Source: SIG455 sp045589495 (GTDB lineage Bacteria; Bacillota; Clostridia; UMGS1810). From it: a stretch of 64,000 nucleotides of DNA. The position numbers were made by a program, and so were the translations under genes. Positions 52,849 through 61,957 of this stretch are shown here, piece by piece; position 1 is the stretch's first letter; every line of letters starts with the position of its first letter. Under the pieces are notes generated by a model, which did not search any database, was not told the origin of the DNA, and saw only the letters and a program-made list of their open reading frames with translations. The stretch covers positions 97,467 through 161,466 of the forward strand of contig JAZNPF010000004.1 of the NCBI GenBank assembly GCA_045589495.1, given 5' to 3'.

Positions 52849-54636
52849 ATGTACGAATCAATTAAAGGCTTGAAAAGAACTCACAGATGCGGCACACTTT
52901 CTGCTGCAAACATTGGTGAAGAAGTAGTTGTAATGGGTTTTACAAACTCTGTAAGAAATCTTGGCGGTGTTAACTTTATTAACTTGCGTGATATTTCAGG
53001 TATTGTTCAGTTGTTTTTCAATACCGATAATCCTGAACTTTACGAAAAAGCAGCAAAAGTACGTGGCGAATATGTACTTGCAGCAAAAGGTATAGTGCGT
53101 GCCAGAGGTGAAGGTGCAGTCAACAAAGATATGGCTACCGGTGAGATTGAGATAGAGGTAAATGAACTGCGTATACTTTCTTCCGCTGAAACACCACCAT
53201 TTTATATTGAAGAAAATAGTGACGTTAAAGAAGAACTGCGTTTGAAGCATCGCTTTTTGGACCTTCGCCGTCCTGATATGCAGAGAAATCTTATTATGCG
53301 TCATGACATCGCTAAAATTGCACATGATTTCTTTGACGAGAACGGATTTTTAGAAATTGAAACTCCCATACTTGTTAAAAGCACTCCCGAGGGTGCGCGT
53401 GACTATGTTGTTCCCAGCCGTGTACACAGTGGTAAATTCTATGCGCTTCCGCAGTCACCCCAACTTTATAAGCAGTTGCTTATGGTTTCCGGTATGGACA
53501 GATACTTCCAGATTGCAAAGTGCTTCCGTGACGAAGACCTGCGTGCAGACCGTCAGCCTGAATTTACTCAACTTGACATGGAACTTTCGTTCGTTGATAT
53601 GGAAGATGTTATGGAACTTAACGAACGCTTTATGCAGAGAGTGTTCAAAGAAATTAAGGGTATAGACATCAAAACGCCTTTCCTTAAAATGGAATATGCC
53701 GAGGCTATGGACAGATTTGGCTCTGACAAACCTGACACACGTTTTGGGCTTGAACTTAAAAATCTTTCTGACATAGTTGCAGGATGCGGTTTCGGTGTAT
53801 TTACAGGCGCACTTGAAAACGGCGGCAGTGTGCGTGCAATAAACGCAGACGGTCTTGGCGAAAAACTTACAAGAAAAACAATTGACGCACTTGGCGAATT
53901 TGTAAAGACATACCGTGCAAAAGGTCTTGCGTGGATTAAGATAAATCCCGATGGTGTTCAGTCACCAATCGCAAAATTCTTAACTGAAGATGAAATGAAT
54001 GCTATTTTAGAGCGTATGGATGCAAAAGAAGGCGACGTAATATTTATTGTCGCTGATAAAAACAATGTTGTGTTTGACTCTCTCGGTGCGCTCCGTCTGG
54101 AGATTGCAAAACGTTTTGACCTTATTGATAAAAACAGATACGATTTCCTTTGGGTTACAAACTTCCCGCTTTTAGAATATGACGAAGAAGCAGGACGTTA
54201 TGTGGCAATGCACCACCCCTTTACCTGTCCGAACGATGAAGATATTCCTCTTCTTGACACGGATCCGTCAAAAGTACGTGCAAAAGCATACGATATCATA
54301 TTGAACGGTGTGGAACTCGGCGGTGGCAGTATCAGAATTCACGATGCAGAACTTCAGGAAAAAATGTTCAGCGTTCTGGGCTTCACAAAAGAGCAGGCGT
54401 GGGACAGATTCGGATTCCTTATGGGCGCGTTTAAATACGGAACACCACCTCACGGCGGTATGGCATACGGATTTGACAGAATGGTAATGCTTATTGCTGG
54501 TCTTGACAATATAAGAGAAGTAATTGCGTTCCCGAAAGTACAGAATGCATCTGAACTTATGAGTAATGCACCTGACTTTATTGATGATAAACAGGTTGAA
54601 GAACTTCACATTAAACTTGCTGAAGAAGAAAAATAA
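52849..54636 (+). CDS. aspS: Aspartate--tRNA ligase
   Basis: A 595-residue bacterial-type enzyme: N-terminal OB-fold anticodon-binding domain (about 1-110), class II core with motif 2 (FRDEDLRADRQPEFTQLDME), the GAD insertion (about 280-420) and motif 3 (GMAYGFDRMVMLI) near residue 548. AGAAAGGAAG precedes the ATG. Whether it is discriminating or also makes Asp-tRNA-Asn cannot be read by eye; gatCAB is not in the window. Confidence 0.97.
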   Translation: MYESIKGLKRTHRCGTLSAANIGEEVVVMGFTNSVRNLGGVNFINLRDISGIVQLFFNTDNPELYEKAAKVRGEYVLAAKGIVRARGEGAVNKDMATGEIEIEVNELRILSSAETPPFYIEENSDVKEELRLKHRFLDLRRPDMQRNLIMRHDIAKIAHDFFDENGFLEIETPILVKSTPEGARDYVVPSRVHSGKFYALPQSPQLYKQLLMVSGMDRYFQIAKCFRDEDLRADRQPEFTQLDMELSFVDMEDVMELNERFMQRVFKEIKGIDIKTPFLKMEYAEAMDRFGSDKPDTRFGLELKNLSDIVAGCGFGVFTGALENGGSVRAINADGLGEKLTRKTIDALGEFVKTYRAKGLAWIKINPDGVQSPIAKFLTEDEMNAILERMDAKEGDVIFIVADKNNVVFDSLGALRLEIAKRFDLIDKNRYDFLWVTNFPLLEYDEEAGRYVAMHHPFTCPNDEDIPLLDTDPSKVRAKAYDIILNGVELGGGSIRIHDAELQEKMFSVLGFTKEQAWDRFGFLMGAFKYGTPPHGGMAYGFDRMVMLIAGLDNIREVIAFPKVQNASELMSNAPDFIDDKQVEELHIKLAEEEK

Positions 54637-54653
54637 AAATTCATATTTTGTTC

Positions 54654-54676
54654 ACACAATGAATGTGGGATTGTGT
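54654..54676. repeat. Inverted repeat ahead of the Gld-like operon
   Basis: ACACAAT (54654-54660) and ATTGTGT (54670-54676) form a 7-bp stem across nine bases, between aspS and the ABC operon. No T run follows, so it could be an operator or RNA hairpin rather than a terminator. Confidence 0.35.
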
Positions 54677-54717
54677 TATCATTAGTATTATTCTGATGCG
54701 GAAAGGAAGATAAGTTG

Positions 54718-55758
54718 ATGATAGAGATTAAAAACCTTACTAAAGCATACGGTGCCAAAAAGGCTGTTGACAATATCAGTTTTACCGTAAACAGCGGTGA
54801 GATACTGGGCTTTTTAGGACCTAATGGTGCCGGCAAAACAACCACCATGAATATAATCACCGGTTACGGCTCTGCTACAAGCGGAACTGTTACTGTAGAC
54901 GGTATGGACACGGTTGAAAAACCAATGGAATGCAAACGCAGAATAGGATATCTGCCTGAACAACCTCCGCTTTATATGGATATGACAGTTTCGGAGTATC
55001 TTAATTTTGTGTTTGACTTAAAAGCACCGAAGGCAGACCGCAAATCACATATTGAAGATATTATGGAAACAGTTAAGATAAGCGATGTTAAAGGCAGACT
55101 TATCAAAAACCTCTCCAAAGGCTATAAGCAGAGGGTGGGTATTGCACAGGCGCTTATCGGCAATCCTGAAATTTTAATTCTTGACGAACCCACTGTTGGT
55201 CTTGACCCCAAACAGATTATAGAAATCAGAAACGTTATCAAAGAACTCGGCAAGAACAGAACTGTTATTTTAAGTTCACATATTCTTCCTGAAGTAAGCG
55301 CTATCTGTGAAAGAGTTATTATTATAAACAAAGGTAAGATTATGGCAATAGACACGCCTGAAAATCTTTCTAGGACACTTTCACGTGATAACAGACTTAT
55401 GATAAGGGTAGAGGGTGCATCCTCTGCAATTGAAAAAGCGTTGCACGATGTGGAAGGTATTGCATATATTGAGGCACTCGGACAGAAAGAGCCCGGAACA
55501 TACGACTATATCATCGAATCTGATGGTGAAGGCGATATCCGTAAAAAAGTGTTCTCTGCGCTTGCTGTTGCGGAATTGCCAATACTTATGTCTAAAACAA
55601 TGGGGCTTTCGTTAGAGGAAGTATTCCTGCAACTTACAACTGATGAAAGCACTGCAGCAGAAGAACCTGCAGATGTTTATGAAGAAGATGCACAAGTAGT
55701 GGAAGAAACAGAAGAAAATAACGAAGAGGAGGCTGAAGAGGATGAAAGCGATATTTAA
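54718..55758 (+). CDS. ABC transporter ATP-binding protein, GldA-like
   Basis: A 346-residue ATPase of the GldA/DrrA type. Walker A is GPNGAGKTT (about residues 36-44), the signature is LSKGYKQRVG and Walker B is ILILDEPTVGLDP. A C-terminal regulatory domain (about 220-305) follows, then a 40-residue tail that is almost all Glu, Asp and Val (from about residue 309, EEPADVYEEDAQ). ATG 54718 after GGAAGATAAG is used. The permease gene overlaps its last 17 bases. Together with the next three genes it forms the operon described in the findings. The substrate is unknown. Confidence 0.9.
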   Translation: MIEIKNLTKAYGAKKAVDNISFTVNSGEILGFLGPNGAGKTTTMNIITGYGSATSGTVTVDGMDTVEKPMECKRRIGYLPEQPPLYMDMTVSEYLNFVFDLKAPKADRKSHIEDIMETVKISDVKGRLIKNLSKGYKQRVGIAQALIGNPEILILDEPTVGLDPKQIIEIRNVIKELGKNRTVILSSHILPEVSAICERVIIINKGKIMAIDTPENLSRTLSRDNRLMIRVEGASSAIEKALHDVEGIAYIEALGQKEPGTYDYIIESDGEGDIRKKVFSALAVAELPILMSKTMGLSLEEVFLQLTTDESTAAEEPADVYEEDAQVVEETEENNEEEAEEDESDI

Positions 55759-56449
55759 AAAAGAGTTAAGAAGTTATTTCTGCTCGCCCATAGGATACGT
55801 GTTTGTGGCAATATTCTTCTTTGTTGCCAGCCTGTTCTTTGCAATGTATAATCTTTTCAGCGGTTATGGTGATATAAACACCGTATTTGGTAATATGACA
55901 ATGATATTTTTGTTCTTAACACCAATACTTACAATGCGTTCTCTTGCTGAAGAAAAAAATTCAAAAACAGACCAGTTGCTCCTTACTGCACCGGTTAATG
56001 TTATATCCATAGTTTTAGGTAAACTTTTTGCCGCTGTTTGCGTATTTCTTATCGCTTTGGCAGTAACGCTTGTTTATCCGCTTATACTTTTAGGCTTTAC
56101 AGAGCCTGCATGGGGTAAAATCTTTGGCAACTATATCGGATTTTTCCTTATGGGTTCTGCTTTTGTATCAATAGGAATTTACATTTCATCACTTACGGAA
56201 AATCAGATTATAGCGGCTGTTGCCACATTCGGTGTTCTGTTTTTGATGTATCTTGCAGAGTGGTTCGGCTCTATCACCAACGTTGCAATTTTGCAGACGA
56301 TCATCGGTTGGCTTTCGATCACATCTAAATTTGCTGACTTTTCCATGGGACTGGTTAACCTGCAGTCAGTTATCTATTACTTAAGCATTGTTGCCATATT
56401 TGTATTTTTGACAGTTAACCATATTGAGAAAAGACGCTGGAGCAAATAA
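55742..56449 (+). CDS. ABC-2 type permease, GldF-like
   Basis: A 235-residue membrane protein with six hydrophobic spans and the typical start MKAIFKKELRSYFCSPIGYVF seen in GldF-type permeases. It overlaps the ATPase gene. The following gene encodes a GldG-like protein, so the three match the GldA-GldF-GldG set that in Bacteroidetes is tied to gliding motility, but this host is a Firmicute. No gliding adhesin genes are visible. Confidence 0.88.
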   Translation: MKAIFKKELRSYFCSPIGYVFVAIFFFVASLFFAMYNLFSGYGDINTVFGNMTMIFLFLTPILTMRSLAEEKNSKTDQLLLTAPVNVISIVLGKLFAAVCVFLIALAVTLVYPLILLGFTEPAWGKIFGNYIGFFLMGSAFVSIGIYISSLTENQIIAAVATFGVLFLMYLAEWFGSITNVAILQTIIGWLSITSKFADFSMGLVNLQSVIYYLSIVAIFVFLTVNHIEKRRWSK

Positions 56450-56467
56450 GAAAGAGGTGAAGTAAAA

Positions 56468-58021
56468 GTGTATAATAACGAAAATGAAAATAACGAACTT
56501 AATATAAACGAACCCACAGAAACAACAGAAAATGTTGAGTTTGCAGAAACAGTTGAAGAAACTGCTGAAGAAACAGAAGTTTTGGAAGCAGATGAAATTG
56601 TGGAAACAGAACCTTTAAAAGAACGCAAAACCTTGTCACGCCGTGCAAAATTCAGAACGGTTTCAGGCATAATGACGGCACTTGTCATTGCGGCAGTTAT
56701 AGTTGTAAATCTGCTTATCGGTGCAATTTCTTCAAAAGTAAATACAAAGATTGACCTTACTGCAGGTAAAGTATTGGACTTTGCTGACGAAACAATAGAA
56801 GTTGCAAAGAAACTTGACAAAGAAGTTAATATATATTCATTGATTCCCGAAGGTAATGATGAAGTTTTAAATTCACTTGATCAGATACTGGTAAGGTATC
56901 AGCAACTTTCAAGTAAAATTAAATACGAAAGAATTGACACTGTTTCAAATCCCCAGTTCTTGCAGAAGTATATGGGAGATAACACACAGTTTAATGTGTA
57001 TTCAGTGATTTTTGAATGCGGTGACAAATTCAGAGTAGTTGATATTAACGACACAATCGGAATGAATCAGCAGACAGGACAGGTACAGTCGCTTTCAGCA
57101 GAACAGAAATTTACATCTGCTCTTATGTATGTTTCAAACGATGCCTCTGTTAAAGTCGGCGTTGTTCAGGGTCATAATGAAGTGCCATTTGACTCATTTG
57201 ATTCAATTGTACTTGAGCCTGAAAACTATGATGCTGTAGAATTAAATCTGTCAACTGCGGATATCCCTGAAGATGTAAATATGCTTATAATCGCATCACC
57301 TCAACGCGACTTTACTCCTGATGAGATTGATGTTCTTGACGCATATTTTGACAGAGGCGGAAGAGCACAACTTCTCATAGACTTTTCCACAGAATCACTC
57401 CCTGTTTTAGAAGGATACCTTAAAGAATGGGGTGTAACGCTTTACTCCGGATTTATTATGGAGGAGTCTACAAATAAGTATATCAATTACCCCAACTATA
57501 TAATTCCGGAAATGGTTCCCGGAGAAATTACTGATGACATAATCAGTAACAACATACTTATGGCATTTCCTATTGCAAGAGGTATGGAAATAGAAAAAGT
57601 ATCAGGTGTTGAACGTATGGATTTGCTTATATCATCTGATACATCGTATGTAAGAAAAAATCTTGAGTCTACAGAAACAACAAAAACAGATGATGATATT
57701 GACGGTCCTGTAGTTGTTGCAACTATGCTTTCAAGATTTGCTCAAAATAGTTATCCCAAATTTATGATTGTGGGAGGTACGGGAATATTCCAGGCGTTTG
57801 ATTTAAGTGCTTATGCAAATAAAGACTTCTATTACAACTCTCTGGCATTTATGACAGACAGTCCGGAAAGTATATATATCCGTCCGAAAGATATTTCTCC
57901 GAGCATACTTGCTATGCCAGCAATGACTGCTTTGATTTTTGCAGGAATTACAGTTATACTGATTCCCCTTATTATACTCATTGCAGGTTTCATTGTATGG
58001 TTTAAGAGGAGGCACTTATGA
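56468..58021 (+). CDS. GldG-family ABC transporter auxiliary protein
   Basis: A 517-residue membrane protein. The first about 60 residues are acidic and Thr-rich (EETAEETEVLEADEIVETE) with a basic stop (RRAKF), then a span at about 70-92, a long extracytoplasmic domain (about 95-470) of the ABC_transp_aux (PF09822) type, and a C-terminal span (about 485-512). It is 18 bases after the permease and its stop overlaps the next gene by 4 bases. The acidic tail echoes the one on the ATPase two genes upstream. Confidence 0.85.
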   Translation: MYNNENENNELNINEPTETTENVEFAETVEETAEETEVLEADEIVETEPLKERKTLSRRAKFRTVSGIMTALVIAAVIVVNLLIGAISSKVNTKIDLTAGKVLDFADETIEVAKKLDKEVNIYSLIPEGNDEVLNSLDQILVRYQQLSSKIKYERIDTVSNPQFLQKYMGDNTQFNVYSVIFECGDKFRVVDINDTIGMNQQTGQVQSLSAEQKFTSALMYVSNDASVKVGVVQGHNEVPFDSFDSIVLEPENYDAVELNLSTADIPEDVNMLIIASPQRDFTPDEIDVLDAYFDRGGRAQLLIDFSTESLPVLEGYLKEWGVTLYSGFIMEESTNKYINYPNYIIPEMVPGEITDDIISNNILMAFPIARGMEIEKVSGVERMDLLISSDTSYVRKNLESTETTKTDDDIDGPVVVATMLSRFAQNSYPKFMIVGGTGIFQAFDLSAYANKDFYYNSLAFMTDSPESIYIRPKDISPSILAMPAMTALIFAGITVILIPLIILIAGFIVWFKRRHL

Positions 58022-59385
58022 TAAATAAAAAAAGCATTATCATACTGCTGTGTGTTCTGGCAGTGCTTGTAGGTGCGTTTTTTGCAGTAACATATTTGTG
58101 GAACGAAGAAGAAGCACCGGAAAATGATAATAAAATTCAGAGTATAGAACTTTTTACTACCTCAAAAGACAATATAGTTGAGATGTCACTTAAAGTTAAA
58201 GGCGAGGATTTTACGTTTGTACGTTCAGAGGACAAGTGGGTTTTAAAAGGCAAGGAAGATGTTAAACTCAAGCAAAGCGCCGTGGATTATCTTTGCATAG
58301 ACCTTGCAGCAATTTATGCACAGAAATGTGTGGAAGAGAATGCGGATGCAGATGACATTTCTGCATACGGACTTAAAGAGCCTACAGGCACATACAATCT
58401 GAAATTAGCAGACGGAAGCACGAAAACCTTTTATCTTGGTGATAAAAACCCTGTAACGAGCACTTATTATTTTAAAATGGCAGATACCGATGATGTTTAT
58501 ACCATTTATTCAAACAAAGGTGACTCGCTCTCAAAAGGTTCTGCCCAATACAAAGACTCATACATTTTAAATATAGACAGTGAAAATTTGAGCAGGATAT
58601 ATATGCACAGTGGCGGCGAAGTCCTTGAACTTAAAAAGACCGTAACTGGCGAAGGCGAGCAGATGACTACTGTGTGGGATATGCTTCAGCCAATGAAACG
58701 GGAGTGTGATATTCAACCTATTTCTGAAAATATTATTTCAAAACTTTCGTATATCACTGTTGAGGATTTTATTGACGAGGCAGATGAAAGATACACAAAA
58801 TCAGGTGTAAATAATCCGTCAGCAACTGTGACATTAACTGATGATGACGGTATAAGCCAGACAATATATATTGGCAAGTCAGACGGAACTTCACGTTATA
58901 TCAAAACAAACAACCGTGTATATCTTATTCCGTCAGACAGCGTAAGTTTTATAGATATAGATCCGTTTATCTATATATCTAAATTTATAAACCTTGAAAG
59001 TATAGATGAAGTTGCAAAGGCAGAAATTACTCATGCCGGAAAAACACACGTAGTAACCATCGAAGGCGAAAAAGACAAATATATCTATAAATTAAACGGC
59101 AAAGAGGTTATGGAAGATACTTTCAAAAGACAGGTATATCAGAAAATTATAGGTATTTTAGCAGACGGCTTCGCACAAAACCCGAGATATTCAACACCGG
59201 AATATACAATAACGTATTATATGCGTGACGGTGCGTTTAAGACAACAAACTACTGTGCTTATGATGACCGCAGTTATGCTGCTTATGATAAAAACGGCAG
59301 ATGTGTGTTTATTGTAAGAAAGAAAAAACTTGATGAAGTGTTTGCATCATTGGAAAACGTAGCCTCGGGGAAATCAAAAGAATAA
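58018..59385 (+). CDS. DUF4340 domain-containing membrane protein
   Basis: A 455-residue protein anchored by an N-terminal span (about residues 5-27), the rest predicted extracytoplasmic. It has the DUF4340 pattern of repeated beta-rich segments, each with Gly-Asp or Gly-Lys turns (YLGDKNPVTSTYYFK, YIGKSDGTSRYIK), which suggests two or more similar domains (about 35-190 and 230-370). DUF4340 proteins commonly sit beside GldG-like genes. Function is unknown; a role as the periplasmic or wall-side partner of the ABC system is inferred from position alone. Confidence 0.85.
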   Translation: MINKKSIIILLCVLAVLVGAFFAVTYLWNEEEAPENDNKIQSIELFTTSKDNIVEMSLKVKGEDFTFVRSEDKWVLKGKEDVKLKQSAVDYLCIDLAAIYAQKCVEENADADDISAYGLKEPTGTYNLKLADGSTKTFYLGDKNPVTSTYYFKMADTDDVYTIYSNKGDSLSKGSAQYKDSYILNIDSENLSRIYMHSGGEVLELKKTVTGEGEQMTTVWDMLQPMKRECDIQPISENIISKLSYITVEDFIDEADERYTKSGVNNPSATVTLTDDDGISQTIYIGKSDGTSRYIKTNNRVYLIPSDSVSFIDIDPFIYISKFINLESIDEVAKAEITHAGKTHVVTIEGEKDKYIYKLNGKEVMEDTFKRQVYQKIIGILADGFAQNPRYSTPEYTITYYMRDGAFKTTNYCAYDDRSYAAYDKNGRCVFIVRKKKLDEVFASLENVASGKSKE

Positions 59386-59420
59386 AAAAAGAAAAGACTC
59401 TTGAGAGTCTTTTCTTTTTT
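59385..59420. terminator. Bidirectional terminator between the DUF4340 gene and rubredoxin
   Basis: AAAGAAAAGACTC pairs with GAGTCTTTTCTTT across a TTGA loop, with long A and T runs on the two sides. It lies at the stop codons of both convergent genes. Confidence 0.92.
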
Positions 59421-59424
59421 CTTT

Positions 59425-59586
59425 TTACATAGCTTCATCAAAATCTTCTTTACCCACTCCGCATAACGGACATACCCAATCTTCAGGGAGTTCGTCAAAG
59501 GGAGTTTCAGGTGCGATACCGTTTTCGGGATCGCCAACCTCGGGATCATAAACATATCCGCATATAGTGCATTCAAATTTGTCCAT
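59425..59586 (-). CDS. Rubredoxin
   Basis: A 53-residue electron carrier. The iron is held by Cys6 and Cys9 (CTICG) and Cys39 and Cys42 (CPLCG), and the YVYDPEVGDPENGI loop is typical. AAGGAGGAAAAAGTAA precedes the ATG. The protein is short but complete. It probably passes electrons to oxygen- or peroxide-detoxifying enzymes such as rubrerythrin or flavodiiron proteins, none of which are in the window. It is transcribed away from the small ORF on its right. Confidence 0.96.
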   Translation of the reverse strand: MDKFECTICGYVYDPEVGDPENGIAPETPFDELPEDWVCPLCGVGKEDFDEAM

Positions 59587-59734
59587 TTACTTTTTCCTCC
59601 TTGCATATATGTGTTGTTATATATTCTATCATATATACTATGCATAATACAATACATATTTGAAATTTTTTTAAATTTATTGCATATAATCTAATTATGC
59701 TTATAATTATTATGATTTAGACAGGGGGAATGAA

Positions 59735-59884
59735 ATGTATAAAAAAATACACGAAAAGCCGGTAAAAAAGGTGCGCCGTGTGGAAGTGCAAAAATCTGTA
59801 AATACTTCTTCAAAACGCACTGTTTTCGGTGATATAGATGATTTTATTTTCGGCGACGAACGTTCTGTGCCTAGCAACAGATAA
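59735..59884 (+). CDS. Small ORF of 49 codons, unknown
   Basis: The ATG at 59735 follows GGGGG by six bases, a good ribosome binding site, and the frame runs to TAA at 59882. The product is MYKKIHEKPVKKVRRVEVQK at the start (very basic), then Ser/Thr, then FGDIDDFIFGDE (acidic). I recognise no family. A TATAAT at 59685-59690 lies upstream. It stands between rubredoxin (divergent) and uvrC, with no overlap with either. The charge split and good start suggest a real small protein, but it is unproven. Confidence 0.5.
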   Translation: MYKKIHEKPVKKVRRVEVQKSVNTSSKRTVFGDIDDFIFGDERSVPSNR

Positions 59885-59948
59885 TCAAAAGGTGTGGGAT
59901 ATCTCTTTAAAGCATTGATTTGCTCCATAATTGATTCAAATAAAAATA

Positions 59949-59977
59949 TTGTTTTATCTATACTTTTATTATATAAT
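59949..59977 (+). promoter_or_regulatory. Promoter of uvrC
   Basis: TTGTTT at 59949-59954 and TATAAT at 59972-59977, 17 bases apart, 91 bases before the uvrC start. Confidence 0.6.
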
Positions 59978-60067
59978 AAAAATGTAAACAGTAAAGATAT
60001 CAATTTGCCAAAAAATCCCGTTCGGCTAACCGTCTGAATAGAGGAAAAACGGAAAGGTGAGCAAATT

Positions 60068-61957
60068 ATGAATGAACGCATCGAACAAAAATTGAAAACG
60101 CTTCCTGACAAAAGCGGCGTATATATAATGAAAAATAACGATGGCGAAGTTATTTATGTCGGCAAAGCAAAAATTCTTAAAAACAGGGTGCGTTCATATT
60201 TTAAAAGCCACCGACACGCTCCCAAAGTTGCCGCAATGGTTTCTAATATAGATGATTTTGAATATATAATAACCGATTCGGAGATGGAGGCATTTGTTCT
60301 TGAGAATAATCTTATTAAAGAACATTCACCAAAATATAATATACTTTTAAAGGATGATAAAACGTATCCGTTTTTGAAAATAACAACCAATGAACCATAT
60401 CCGCGTATATCTGTTACACGGAAAGTTAAAAAAGACGGAGCCAAATATTTTGGACCTTATTTAAGTGCAATAGTCCTGAGGGATTTGATAGAACTTATAA
60501 AAGAAATTTTTCAGATACGCAGTTGCAACAAGAACTTTCCTGCAGATATAGGAAAAACACGTCCCTGCCTTTATCATCATATAGGAAAATGTATGGGAGT
60601 TTGTAACGGTGATGTAAATGAAGATAAATATAATGAAGTAATCAAAGAAATCATTGCTTTTTTAAATGGTAAATATGATAAAGTGCAAAAAAAATTAACA
60701 GAGCAGATGATGACGGCTTCTTCAAATATGGACTTTGAAAAGGCGGCACAGATACGTGACCATTTGCGTGCAATTGAGTCGCTTGCTGAAAAGCAGAAGA
60801 TCGTATCTGCCGACGGTGCTGACACTGATGCCGTGGCTTTTTATTCTAAACACGGAAAAACGTGTTTTCAGGTATTCTTTATCAGGGGCGGCAAGGTTAT
60901 CGGCAGAGAAAATTATTTTACTGATGATACCGATGGACTTGAAGAAGGTGAACTTTTGTCTGATTTTGTGCGTCAGTATTATGCCGAATCCTCATTTGTG
61001 CCAAAAGAAATACTTTTACAGTGCGAGTGTGCGGATATGGAACTTATCCGTCAGTGGTTAAGTGACCTTTGCGGACGCAGAGTGGAAATCCGGGTGCCGA
61101 AAATAGGAGAAAACGCAAAACTGATTAAAATGATAAAAGCCAATGCTGAAAAAGAACTGACTGAGCGTGAACTTAAAATATTGCGTGATATTAAATTTAA
61201 AAACAGTGCAATGGCAGAACTTTACCGTCTGCTCGGACTTGAAACTATTCCTAAACGTATAGAGGCATACGATATATCGAATATATCTGGTGACAATAAC
61301 GTTGGTTCAATGGTTACGTTTATAGACGCGCGCCCAAGTACGAAGGATTACAGAAATTTCAAAATCAAAAATGTTATCGGTGCAGATGATTATGCATGTA
61401 TGGCGGAGGTTATCACTCGCAGATTTGAACGTGCTGTTGCAGAGGTGAAAAAGATTGAATCAGGCGAACTTTCTCGGGATAATTCATCATTTTCAGTTTT
61501 GCCTGACGTACTCTTTGTTGACGGTGGGCAGGGGCACGTAAATACTGTTCAACCTATTGTTGAAAAATACGCACCGCATATTCCTGTATACGGCATAGTA
61601 AAAGACGATAATCACTGCACTCGTGGGGTTGTTTCCGTGAATGGTGAAATACCGATTGATAAAACATCCGATGCTTTTATGCTTCTTACCAATATTCAGG
61701 ACGAAATGCACCGACGTGCAATAATGTATAACAGAAACCTTAATACTAAGAAAAATCTCAAATCAGAACTTGACAATATCGGCGGTGTGGGGGATGTGCG
61801 CAGAAAAGCACTTCTCAAACATTTTAAATCAGTTAAAAATATTTCTTCCGCAACTGTGGAAGAACTTGCGTCGGTAAAATCAATAGATAAAGCAACCGCA
61901 CAGAATGTGTGGGCATATTTCAACGGGAGAAAAACAGATGATAATACAGGTAAATAA
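60068..61957 (+). CDS. uvrC: UvrABC system protein C
   Basis: Makes both incisions in nucleotide excision repair. The 629-residue protein has the GIY-YIG nuclease domain (GVYIMKNNDGEVIYVGKAK, about residues 18-36), a cysteine-bearing segment, the UVR domain (about 200-235, with FEKAAQIRDH), the RNase H-like endonuclease domain (IEAYDISNISG through the Asp in FVDGGQGHVN) and C-terminal helix-hairpin-helix motifs (about 560-615). AAAGGTGAG precedes the ATG. The last 20 bases overlap the start of the ABC-F gene. Confidence 0.97.
   Translation: MNERIEQKLKTLPDKSGVYIMKNNDGEVIYVGKAKILKNRVRSYFKSHRHAPKVAAMVSNIDDFEYIITDSEMEAFVLENNLIKEHSPKYNILLKDDKTYPFLKITTNEPYPRISVTRKVKKDGAKYFGPYLSAIVLRDLIELIKEIFQIRSCNKNFPADIGKTRPCLYHHIGKCMGVCNGDVNEDKYNEVIKEIIAFLNGKYDKVQKKLTEQMMTASSNMDFEKAAQIRDHLRAIESLAEKQKIVSADGADTDAVAFYSKHGKTCFQVFFIRGGKVIGRENYFTDDTDGLEEGELLSDFVRQYYAESSFVPKEILLQCECADMELIRQWLSDLCGRRVEIRVPKIGENAKLIKMIKANAEKELTERELKILRDIKFKNSAMAELYRLLGLETIPKRIEAYDISNISGDNNVGSMVTFIDARPSTKDYRNFKIKNVIGADDYACMAEVITRRFERAVAEVKKIESGELSRDNSSFSVLPDVLFVDGGQGHVNTVQPIVEKYAPHIPVYGIVKDDNHCTRGVVSVNGEIPIDKTSDAFMLLTNIQDEMHRRAIMYNRNLNTKKNLKSELDNIGGVGDVRRKALLKHFKSVKNISSATVEELASVKSIDKATAQNVWAYFNGRKTDDNTGK

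Noticed and set aside
59710..60111. 133-codon open frame on the - strand across the small ORF and uvrC start
   Set aside because: It overlaps uvrC, has no good ribosome binding site and a low-complexity hydrophobic-Phe/Ser composition typical of antisense frames.
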